From Intrasporangium flavum (GTDB taxonomy: Bacteria > Actinomycetota > Actinomycetes > Actinomycetales > Dermatophilaceae): 64,000 nucleotides of DNA. The stretch covers positions 1 through 64,000 of the forward strand of contig NZ_MLJO01000011.1 of the NCBI RefSeq assembly GCF_001956915.1, read 5' to 3'. The notes beneath the pieces are model-generated. The model saw nothing but the letters and a program-made list of their open reading frames with translations, ran no database searches and was not told the DNA's origin. Each line of letters starts with the position of its first letter. Position 1 is the stretch's first letter. Positions 16,266-23,265 of this stretch are shown in pieces. Position numbers and translations under genes: made by a program.

Positions 16266-17636
16266 CTAGCGTCGCGCCCGCTCGTAGCGGGCCAGGGTCT
16301 CCTTGCGCTCCTCGTCGTGGTCGACGATCGGCTCCGGATACCCCTGCGCATACCCGTCCTCGTGCTTCCAGGGCTCGTGGGCGGCGCCACCGTGCAGGTG
16401 CCGCAGCTCGGGGACCCAGCGGCGCACGTACTCGCCGTCGGGGTCGAACTTGCGCCCCTGCGTCACCGGGTTGAAGACGCGGAAGTACGGCGACGCGTCG
16501 GTGCCGGTGCCGGCGACCCACTGCCAGCCGTGGTTGTTCGAGGCGACGTCGCCGTCGACGAGGTGGTCGAGGAAGTGCCGGGCTCCGACGGGCCACCAGA
16601 CGTGGAGGTCCTTGGTGAGGAAGCTCGCGGTGATCATCCGCACCCGGTTGTGCATCCAGCCCTCGGCGAGCAGTTGGCGCATCCCGGCGTCGACGACCGG
16701 GTAGCCGGTTCGGCCCTCGCGCCAGGCGTCGACGAGCCGGTCGGTCTCGGCGCCGGAGTCGTAGGGCAGCTTCGCGAGCTCGGGCCGCAGGTCGTGCCAC
16801 GCCGAGCGCGGCTGGTGCCAGAGCACGTCGGCGTAGAACTCGCGCCAGGCCAGCTCGGTGGCGTAGGTCGTCGCGCCCTTCGTCCGGCCGCTGCCGTGGG
16901 CGGCGATGTCGGCGAGCATGGTGCGCGGGTGGATCTCGCCGTACTTGAGGGGCGCCGACATCCGGCTCGTCGTGTCGAGGTCGGGGCGGTCGCGCTCGTC
17001 GGCGTACGCGTCGAGCCCGTCGGCGACGAACTCCTCCCACCGCTTGCGCGCGGCGGCCTCACCGGCCTCGAGCCGGACGCCGTCGGGCAGCGCGGGGAGG
17101 TCGTCGGACGCGACGCGCGGGCGGGCCCACGGGATGCGCGCCGGGCGCTCGGCCGGGTCGGGCCAGCCGTGCTGTCGCCAGGCCTTGGAGAACGGCGTGA
17201 AGACCTTGTACGGCGAGCCGGACCCGTTGACGACGATGCCGGGCCCGACGGCGTACGGCGTCCCCGTGGCGACGAGCTCGCGGTCGTCGTCGGCGAGCGC
17301 CTTCTCCACCGCCTCGTCACGGCGCCGGCCGTACGGCGTGGTCTCACGGGTCACGTGCACCTGGGCGGCGCCGACCTGGCGCGCGAGGCGCGGGATGACG
17401 TCGACGGGGTCGCCCTTCCTCACCACGAGCGCGTCGCGGGTGTCGGACGCAAGAGAGCGCAGCGACGCCACGAGCCGCTGCGACCGCGGCACCGCGGTGT
17501 CGAGCAGGCGCGGATCGAGCACGAACACCGGCAGCACCTCGTCGGCCGCCTCCAGCGCCGCGAGCAGGGCCGGGTGGTCGTGCAGCCGCAGGTCACGGCG
17601 GAACCAGAGGATCGCCGTCGTCCGCTCGCTCGCCAT
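16266..17636 (-). CDS. phrB: deoxyribodipyrimidine photolyase
   Basis: Light-driven repair of UV pyrimidine dimers; 456 aa with two domains. The N-terminal antenna-binding alpha/beta domain begins TAILWFRRDLRLHDHPAL. The C-terminal FAD domain has EGRTGYPVVDAGMRQL, GWMHNRVRMITASFL and ASNNHGWQWVAGTGTDASPYFRVFNP, all characteristic of class I CPD photolyases, including the Trp-rich FAD pocket. ATG at 17634-17636. It lies in the operon led by the FAD amine oxidase gene, which faces a B12-type photoreceptor; photolyase is a standard output of LitR/CarH regulation. Confidence 0.95.
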   Translation of the reverse strand: MASERTTAILWFRRDLRLHDHPALLAALEAADEVLPVFVLDPRLLDTAVPRSQRLVASLRSLASDTRDALVVRKGDPVDVIPRLARQVGAAQVHVTRETTPYGRRRDEAVEKALADDDRELVATGTPYAVGPGIVVNGSGSPYKVFTPFSKAWRQHGWPDPAERPARIPWARPRVASDDLPALPDGVRLEAGEAAARKRWEEFVADGLDAYADERDRPDLDTTSRMSAPLKYGEIHPRTMLADIAAHGSGRTKGATTYATELAWREFYADVLWHQPRSAWHDLRPELAKLPYDSGAETDRLVDAWREGRTGYPVVDAGMRQLLAEGWMHNRVRMITASFLTKDLHVWWPVGARHFLDHLVDGDVASNNHGWQWVAGTGTDASPYFRVFNPVTQGRKFDPDGEYVRRWVPELRHLHGGAAHEPWKHEDGYAQGYPEPIVDHDEERKETLARYERARR

Positions 17637-17648
17637 GCGCCTGCCTCC

Positions 17649-18929
17649 TCAGGCCGGGACCGACCGGCCCGGCCGCTCGAACCGGATCTGTGCGACGTCG
17701 AGGTACCCGGTCGAGAACCCGGCCTCGCAGTAGGCGAGGTAGAACTCCCACTTGCGCCGGAACGTCTCGTCGAAGCCGAGGGCCCGCACGTCGTCCCAGC
17801 GCGCCGTGAACCGCTCCCGCCAGCGTCGCAGGGTCTCGGCGTAGTCGGTGCCGAACGCGTGGACGTCGGTGAACCGCAGCGTGGTGCTCGCGGCCGTCGT
17901 GGAGCGGATCGCCTCGACGCTCGGGATGAGGCCGCCGGGGAAGATGTGCTTCTGGATCCAGCCGTAGCTGTGCTTCGTGGCGAGCAGGCGCTCGTGCGAC
18001 ATGAGGATCGCCTGGACGGCGGCGATGCCACCGGGGGCGAGCCGCTCGTCGATGGTGCGGAAGTAGGTGTCCCAGTACTCCTCGCCGACGGCCTCGATCA
18101 TCTCGACGCTGACGACGGCGTCGTAGCTGCCCTCGACCTCGCGGTAGTCCTGGATGCGCACGTCGACGCGGTCGGCGAGCCCGGCCGCCGCGATCCGCTC
18201 GCGCGCGAGCGCCGCCTGCTCCTTCGACAGGGTGACGGTCGTCACCTGCGCGCCGCGCCGCGCGGCCTGCAGGGCGAGCGTGCCCCAGCCCGTGCCGATC
18301 TCGAGGACGCGGCTGCCCTCGGTGACGCGCGCGGCGTCGAGGATGGCGTCGACCTTGCGCAGCTGGGCCTCCTCGAAGCCCTGCTCGGGCAGCGGCGTCG
18401 AGGACGCGTGGTCGAAGAGCGCCGACGAGTACGTCAGCGTGTCGTCGAGGAAGGTCTCGAACATCGCGTTGGACAGGTCGTAGTGCGCCTCGATGTTGCG
18501 CCGCGAGCCGAGCAGCGAGTTGCGCTGCATCGCCGGGATGCGCCGGTCGACGAAGCCGCGCAGCCGCAGCCAGAACGGCGGCACCGCCGTGGTCATCCGT
18601 TCGGCGAACGGGCGCAGCACGTCGGCGAGGTCGGTGCCCTCGGCGGCCGTCCAGTCGCCGGCCATGTAGGCCTCGCCGATGCCGATCTTCGGGTGGTGGG
18701 CGAGGCGCTCGAAGACCGCGTCGGGCCGCACGATGCGCAGGCCGGGTCGCGAGCCGTCGCGGGTGCCGCCGCCGAGGAGCGTGCCGTCGGGGAGCACGAG
18801 GTCGACCGGGACTCGTCCGGCCACCTGGGCCACGATGTTGCGGGCGAGCTTGCCGCGCAGGCAGAACGGGCGCAGCACGGGGCGGCGCAGGCAGACGGGC
18901 TGGCTCACGGGGGCGGGCGCGGCGGTCAT
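17649..18929 (-). CDS. cyclopropane-fatty-acyl-phospholipid synthase-like methyltransferase
   Basis: 426 aa SAM-dependent methyltransferase of the CFA synthase family. The N-terminal lipid-binding part carries IGIGEAYMAGDW; AHYDLSNAMFETFLDDTLTYSSALF is the classic CFA entry; the SAM site is SRVLEIGTGWGTLALQAA; and SVEMIEAVGEEYWDTYF carries the active-site Glu. It acts on membrane phospholipid acyl chains. ATG 18927-18929 overlaps the DUF1365 stop by four bases. The association with DUF1365, an FAD amine oxidase and photolyase recurs in light or singlet-oxygen stress loci, where such enzymes make methylated or further modified fatty acids. The exact product is not known. Confidence 0.93.
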   Translation of the reverse strand: MTAAPAPVSQPVCLRRPVLRPFCLRGKLARNIVAQVAGRVPVDLVLPDGTLLGGGTRDGSRPGLRIVRPDAVFERLAHHPKIGIGEAYMAGDWTAAEGTDLADVLRPFAERMTTAVPPFWLRLRGFVDRRIPAMQRNSLLGSRRNIEAHYDLSNAMFETFLDDTLTYSSALFDHASSTPLPEQGFEEAQLRKVDAILDAARVTEGSRVLEIGTGWGTLALQAARRGAQVTTVTLSKEQAALARERIAAAGLADRVDVRIQDYREVEGSYDAVVSVEMIEAVGEEYWDTYFRTIDERLAPGGIAAVQAILMSHERLLATKHSYGWIQKHIFPGGLIPSVEAIRSTTAASTTLRFTDVHAFGTDYAETLRRWRERFTARWDDVRALGFDETFRRKWEFYLAYCEAGFSTGYLDVAQIRFERPGRSVPA

Positions 18930-19681
18930 CGGACGGCCTCCTTCGGGTGGCTGGGTCGGGGCATCACGGGCAGGCGGCGCAGCCAGAGCCGGATGCCGTG
19001 GGCGCGGATCAGGGCCGTCACCCGCTGGGTCATCAGGCCGTGGCGGCGGACGAGTCGGAACAGGGCGGCCGGGGTGGCCGGTTGTGGCGTACCCCGCGTG
19101 ACGGCGGTGAGGACGGTCTCGCCGTCGCGGTCGAGCCGGACGGTGACGGCGACGTGGCCGGGGTCGAGCCGCAGCCGGATGGCGTACCGGCCGCTGACGT
19201 CGTTGAACGGCGAGACGTAGAACTCCTTGTCGACGCCAGCGGCGCCGGCGTCGTCGACGTCGAGCAGGTAGGCATGGCGCTCGCCGTAGGTGTTGTGCAC
19301 CTCGAAGACCACGGCGCGCACGGCACCGTCGGGGCGCAGGCACCAGAAGACCGACAGCGGGTCGAAGACGTGCCCGAGCACCCGCGCGTTCGCGAGCATG
19401 AGGACGCGGTCGGCCGGGTCGAGCCCGACGCCGCGGTGGGCCAGGAAGCGCTCGACGTCGCCGCGCAGGCCGCCGCCGAGGCGTCCGCCGTCGAGGTGGT
19501 CCTCGGCCCGGAAGCCCGCGAACAGGCTTGCGGGCCAGCGGTACCGGGGGATGGCGTCGACGTCGACGAGCCACTGGTACGCGTCGTGGGTGAAGGCGTG
19601 GTGCAGCGGGGCGCGCCGCGTGTGGCTGACCGTGCCGTCGACGAGGGCCGGCACCGGGGGAGGGGTGACGACCTGGGTCAC
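18926..19681 (-). CDS. DUF1365 family protein
   Basis: 251 aa. Conserved DUF1365 blocks are visible: LVDGTVSHTRRAPLHHAFTH at the N-terminus, VLGHVFDPLSVFWC in the middle, VHNTYGERHAYLL, and KEFYVSPFNDVSGRY. GTG 19681 overlaps the amine oxidase stop (GTGA) and the gene's own stop overlaps the CFA-like start, so three genes are tightly coupled. DUF1365 proteins almost always accompany CFA-like methyltransferases and FAD amine oxidases and are thought to act on lipids. No biochemical activity can be assigned from sequence. Confidence 0.92.
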   Translation of the reverse strand: MTQVVTPPPVPALVDGTVSHTRRAPLHHAFTHDAYQWLVDVDAIPRYRWPASLFAGFRAEDHLDGGRLGGGLRGDVERFLAHRGVGLDPADRVLMLANARVLGHVFDPLSVFWCLRPDGAVRAVVFEVHNTYGERHAYLLDVDDAGAAGVDKEFYVSPFNDVSGRYAIRLRLDPGHVAVTVRLDRDGETVLTAVTRGTPQPATPAALFRLVRRHGLMTQRVTALIRAHGIRLWLRRLPVMPRPSHPKEAVR

Positions 19682-20961
19682 CAGTGCGCCCCCAGGCGCT
19701 GGGCGGCCTCGACCCCGGAGCGGCAGCCGTCCTCGTGGAAGCCCCAGCCGAGGTGCGCTCCGGCGAAGGCGAGGCGGTCGCCGCCGCTCTCGCGGAGGCG
19801 GGCCGCGGCCTCGACGGCCTCGCGGGTGAAGATCGGGTGCTCGTACTCCATCCGGGCCGTGACGGTCGAGCCGTCGACGTGCGCGCCGGGGTTGAGCGTG
19901 ACGACGTGGTCGTCGCCGTCGTGCAGGTCGTGCAGCCGGTTCATCCAGTAGCTGACGAGGACCTCCGACGCCGGGGCCTCGCACGAGCGCATCCGGTAGT
20001 TCCACGAGGCCCGGGCCTCGCGGCGCCGGGGGAGGACCGAGGGGTCGCGGTGCAGCCAGGTCTCGTTGCGGGAGTAGCGGATCGAGGCGAGGTCGCGCTT
20101 CTCGTCGGGCGTCGCATCGGCGAGCAGGTCGAGGGCCTGGTCGGCGTGCGTCGCGACGACGGCCCGGTCGAAGGTCTGCACCCGCCCACCGTCGACGACG
20201 ACGTCGACGCCGTCGTCGTGGCGCGACAGCGCCGTGACCGTGGCCCCGGTGCGGGCGTCGCCGAGCCGCGCGACGAGAGCGTCGACGTAGGTGCGCGACC
20301 CGCCGGTGACGGTGCGCCACTGCGGCGACCCGGTGACGGTGAGCATCCCGTGGTGGTCGAGGAACCGGAAGAGGTGGCGCGCCGGGTAGGCGGTCGCGTC
20401 GAGGTCGCCGCAGGACCACACGCACGAGACGAGCGGGATGGCGAAGTGGCGCACGAAGTACGGGGAGAAGCCGCTCGCCTCGAGGAACTCGCCCCACGTG
20501 GGGTCGCCGCCGGCCCCGTCGTCGGCGAGCAGGGCCCGGGCGGCCCGGTGGAAGCGCGGCACGTCGGCGAGCATCCGCACGAACCGCGGGTCGGCGACGC
20601 GCCAGGGCTGGGCGAACATGCCCTTGGCGCCGCGGCCCCCGGCGTAGGACAGCCCGCACCCCTCGCACGTGATGCTCATGCTCATCTCGGTGGCCTGGGT
20701 CGGCACGTCGAGCTCGCGGAAGAGGCGCAGCAGGTGCGGGTAGGTGCGCTCGTTGTGGACGATGAAGCCGGAGTCGATGCGCAGCGGGCCGTCGGCGCCG
20801 CGGACGTCGTGGGTGTGCGCGTGGCCGCCGAAGCGCTCGTCGGACTCGAAGAGCGTGACGTCGTGGGTGGCCGACAGCACGTGAGCGGCGGTCAGTCCCG
20901 ACACCCCGGCGCCGATGACGGCGGCGGTGGGACGGGGGGATCCGTGGGGCGAACGGGTCAC
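19678..20961 (-). CDS. FAD-dependent amine oxidase-like protein
   Basis: 427 aa flavoprotein. The FAD-binding GxGxxG appears as AAVIGAGVSGLTAAHVL at 13-29, followed by TLFESDERFGGHAHTHDV; the C-terminal FAD contact is LAFAGAHLGWGFHEDG. GTG 20961 is preceded by GCAGGAGGCC, a strong ribosome site, which excludes the longer upstream frame. It is the first gene of the light-stress operon behind a consensus-like promoter. Members next to CFA-like genes are suspected to desaturate or oxidise modified fatty acyl chains, not amines. The true substrate is unknown. Confidence 0.9.
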   Translation of the reverse strand: MTRSPHGSPRPTAAVIGAGVSGLTAAHVLSATHDVTLFESDERFGGHAHTHDVRGADGPLRIDSGFIVHNERTYPHLLRLFRELDVPTQATEMSMSITCEGCGLSYAGGRGAKGMFAQPWRVADPRFVRMLADVPRFHRAARALLADDGAGGDPTWGEFLEASGFSPYFVRHFAIPLVSCVWSCGDLDATAYPARHLFRFLDHHGMLTVTGSPQWRTVTGGSRTYVDALVARLGDARTGATVTALSRHDDGVDVVVDGGRVQTFDRAVVATHADQALDLLADATPDEKRDLASIRYSRNETWLHRDPSVLPRRREARASWNYRMRSCEAPASEVLVSYWMNRLHDLHDGDDHVVTLNPGAHVDGSTVTARMEYEHPIFTREAVEAAARLRESGGDRLAFAGAHLGWGFHEDGCRSGVEAAQRLGAHW

Positions 20962-21059
20962 CGAGGGCCTCCTGCATGAGTCGTGGTCCCGGGTGGTTCG
21001 GTGCGAGGCCCCGACCGGATGGGGGGATGGGGTCGGACTCGCGGGTTCTCCCCGATACG

Positions 21060-21088
21060 TTGTCCATCCTTCGTCCACACCGTATGGT
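21060..21088 (+). promoter_or_regulatory. promoter of the SRPBCC-carH-cobK transcript
   Basis: TTGTCC (21060-21065) and TATGGT (21083-21088) are 17 bases apart, a good sigma-70-type promoter. Its -10 overlaps the -10 of the opposing promoter, so only one can be used at a time. TGTC and CGTC at 21061 and 21072, 11 bases apart, cover its -35. Confidence 0.6.
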
Positions 21089-21108
21089 GGTTGTCGAAGG
21101 TATGTCAA
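21061..21108 (-). promoter_or_regulatory. light-stress operon promoter with putative CarH operator
   Basis: On the minus strand TTGACA (21103-21108) and TACGGT (21079-21084) are 18 bases apart. TGTC (GACA on the minus strand) recurs at 21103 and 21092, and TGTC/CGTC at 21061 and 21072; each pair is spaced by 11 bases. CarH-type regulators bind 11-base direct repeats with an ACA core over the -35, so this is a natural operator candidate for the regulator at 21562. Confidence 0.6.
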
Positions 21109-21123
21109 AGGTTTGGAGAGGGT

Positions 21124-21555
21124 ATGGACATCGAGCGATCGGTGACGGTCGACCGGCCCGTCGACGTCGTGTTCGCCTACCTCAGCGACTTCACGACGAC
21201 GACCGAGTGGGACCCCGGGACCGTCAGCACCGAGCGCGTCTCGGGCGACGGCGACGTCGGCACCCGGTACCGGAACACCTCATCCTTCATGGGGCGCAGG
21301 ACCCAGCTCGACTACCTCGTCACCGAGCGGGTTCCCGGGCAGCGTTTCGCGCTGCGCGGCGAGAACCCCACCGTCGTCGCGCACGACACGATGACCTTCG
21401 TGGGCCAGAACGGCAGCACGACCGTCACGTACCGGGCAGACTTCGAGTTCAAGGGCATCGCGCGACTCGTCGCGCCGCTTCTCGCCCCCGCCCTCAAGAG
21501 GCTCGGCGACGACGCCGAGAAGGGCATGCGTGAGGCGCTCGAGCGTCTGGAGTAG
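21124..21555 (+). CDS. SRPBCC (START-like) family protein
   Basis: 143 aa single-domain helix-grip protein: MDIERSVTVDRPVDVVFAYL, then DFTTTTEWDPGTVSTERVSG, TMTFVGQNGSTTVTYRADF and a long C-terminal helix. This is the polyketide-cyclase/dehydrase-like SRPBCC fold that binds hydrophobic ligands. ATG 21124 follows GGAGAGGGT. It is the first gene of the transcript that encodes the B12-dependent regulator seven bases downstream, and is divergent from the lipid-modifying operon. A lipid- or pigment-binding role is possible. Confidence 0.87.
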   Translation: MDIERSVTVDRPVDVVFAYLSDFTTTTEWDPGTVSTERVSGDGDVGTRYRNTSSFMGRRTQLDYLVTERVPGQRFALRGENPTVVAHDTMTFVGQNGSTTVTYRADFEFKGIARLVAPLLAPALKRLGDDAEKGMREALERLE

Positions 21556-21561
21556 AACGTC

Positions 21562-22485
21562 GTGTACACCATCAAACGAGCTGCAGAGCTGACCGGGATC
21601 AGCGTCGCGACCCTGCGCGCGTGGGAGCGTCGCTACGGCGTCGTGTCGCCGAAGCGGTCCGACGGCGGGTACCGCCTCTACGGACCCGAGGACGTGCGCG
21701 CCCTCGCCATCATGAACTCCCTCGTCACCGACGGCTGGTCGGCCCGCGAGGCCGCCGCCGAGACGCTCCGCCGCCTCTCCGCCCCCGAGCCTGCCGGCCG
21801 CGCGGGCGCGGGCCGCTCCGCCCGGGTCTCCCCGATCCGGCCGCACGGCCCCTCGCGCGGGCCGCAGTCCGAGGACGCCGAGGCGTTCCTGCGCGCCGCC
21901 GAGCGCCTCGACGCCGCGTCGGCCACGGCCGTCCTCGACGCCCGCTTCGCCCTCGGCACCTTCGAGCACGTCGTCGACGACTGGCTCATGCCGACCCTCC
22001 GGCTCGTCGGGGAGGCCTGGGCCCACGGCCGGCTCACGGTCGCCGGCGAGCACCTCGTGTCCTACGCCGTCCAGCGCCGCCTCGCCGCCGCGTACGAGGC
22101 CGCGTCCGGCCGCTCCGACGGCCCCGGCCTGCTCATCGGGCTGCCCACCGGTGCGCGCCACGAGCTGGGCCTGCTCGCGTTCGCCGTCGCGGCGCGCCGG
22201 GCCGGTTTCGCCACCGCGTACGTCGGCGCCGACCTACCGGCCGACGAGTGGGTGCGCGCCGTCGAGCTGCGCCACGCCGCCGGCATCGTCATGGCGGTGC
22301 CGCGCGCCGACGACATCAACGCCGCGCGCGCCATCGTCGAGGCCGTCCACGCCCGCCACCCCGAGGTCGTCGTCGGCCTCGGCGGCAGCGAGCAGGAGGC
22401 CATCGAGGACGGCGTCGTGCACCTCGGGCACTCGATCACCGTCGCCGTCGGCGAGATGACGCGGCACCTGCGCATCTCCGCCTGA
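21562..22485 (+). CDS. MerR-family regulator with B12-binding domain (CarH/LitR type)
   Basis: 307 aa light-responsive repressor by family. Residues 1-73 are the MerR winged helix (YTIKRAAELTGISVATLRAWERRYGVVSPKRSDGGYRLY). A linker (about 74-105) leads to the four-helix B12-cap domain with W153 and E163-H164 (the Wx9EH motif), then the Rossmann-like B12 domain with H200 in GARHELG as expected lower cobalt ligand. In Thermus CarH the residue after the Trp is the His that binds the upper face in the light state; here it is A154, with H155 next. GTG 21562 is the start. The cobK start overlaps its stop. Confidence 0.92.
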   Translation: MYTIKRAAELTGISVATLRAWERRYGVVSPKRSDGGYRLYGPEDVRALAIMNSLVTDGWSAREAAAETLRRLSAPEPAGRAGAGRSARVSPIRPHGPSRGPQSEDAEAFLRAAERLDAASATAVLDARFALGTFEHVVDDWLMPTLRLVGEAWAHGRLTVAGEHLVSYAVQRRLAAAYEAASGRSDGPGLLIGLPTGARHELGLLAFAVAARRAGFATAYVGADLPADEWVRAVELRHAAGIVMAVPRADDINAARAIVEAVHARHPEVVVGLGGSEQEAIEDGVVHLGHSITVAVGEMTRHLRISA

Positions 22486-23231
22486 TGCGGGTCCTGCTCC
22501 TCGGGGGCACGGGCGAGGCCCGCGCCCTCGCCGCCGTGCTCGTCGGCGCGGGCCTCGACGTCGAGTCGAGCCTCGCCGGACGCGTCAGCCGGCCGGCGCT
22601 GCCGGTCGGGCCGGTGCGCACCGGAGGGTTCGGCGGCATCGACGGGCTGGCCGCCCACCTCACCGACGGGGGCTTCGGCGCCGTCGTCGACGCCACCCAC
22701 CCCTTCGCCGCCGGCATCAGCGGCAACGCCGCCGCGGCGTGCCACGCCACCGGCGTCCCCCTGGTCCGGCTGCAGCGCGCCGGCTGGTCCGAGCGGCCCG
22801 GCGCCGGCGCCTACACCTGGGTCGACGACGTCGAGGCCGCCCGGGACGCGGCAGAAGAAATCGGTTCGCGCCCCTTCGTCACGACCGGCCGCCAGCAGCT
22901 CGAGGCGTACGCCCGGTGGGACGACCGCTACGTGCTGGCCCGCGTCGTCGACCCTCCGGAGTGGACCGTGCCCGCCTCGTGGGAGGTGCTCCTGACCCGC
23001 GGACCCTTCACGCTCGAGGCCGAGACGCGGCTGCTCACCTCGCGGCGCGTCGACGTGCTGCTGACGAAGGACTCCGGCGGCTCGCTCACCGAGGCCAAGC
23101 TCGACGCGGCGGACGCGCTCGGCGTGCCCGTCGTCGTCGTCAGACGCCCGCCGGCGCCGGACGGCGTCGAGGTCGTCGACGACGTCGCCGCGGCCGCCCG
23201 CTGGGTCCTGGGCGCATCCTCCCGGACCTGA
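22485..23231 (+). CDS. cobK: precorrin-6A reductase
   Basis: NADPH-dependent reduction of precorrin-6A to 6B in the aerobic cobalamin pathway. 248 aa, normal length. It has LLLGGTGEARALAAVL at 4-19, the family start, then VVDATHPFAAGISGNAAAAC, PFVTTGRQQLEAY and LLTKDSGGSLTEAKLDAA, all conserved CobK blocks. The ATG (22485-22487) overlaps the stop of the CarH-like gene in a TGATG junction, so the B12-sensing regulator and a B12 biosynthetic enzyme are translationally coupled. Confidence 0.93.
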   Translation: MRVLLLGGTGEARALAAVLVGAGLDVESSLAGRVSRPALPVGPVRTGGFGGIDGLAAHLTDGGFGAVVDATHPFAAGISGNAAAACHATGVPLVRLQRAGWSERPGAGAYTWVDDVEAARDAAEEIGSRPFVTTGRQQLEAYARWDDRYVLARVVDPPEWTVPASWEVLLTRGPFTLEAETRLLTSRRVDVLLTKDSGGSLTEAKLDAADALGVPVVVVRRPPAPDGVEVVDDVAAAARWVLGASSRT

Positions 23232-23265
23232 CCCGGCGACGGCGGCGCGCCGGTACGTTCGGAAC

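Noticed and set aside
16083..19220. Plus-strand open frame of over 1000 codons across photolyase and CFA genes
   Set aside because: It is the mirror of two well-recognised minus-strand genes and has no domain pattern or ribosome site.
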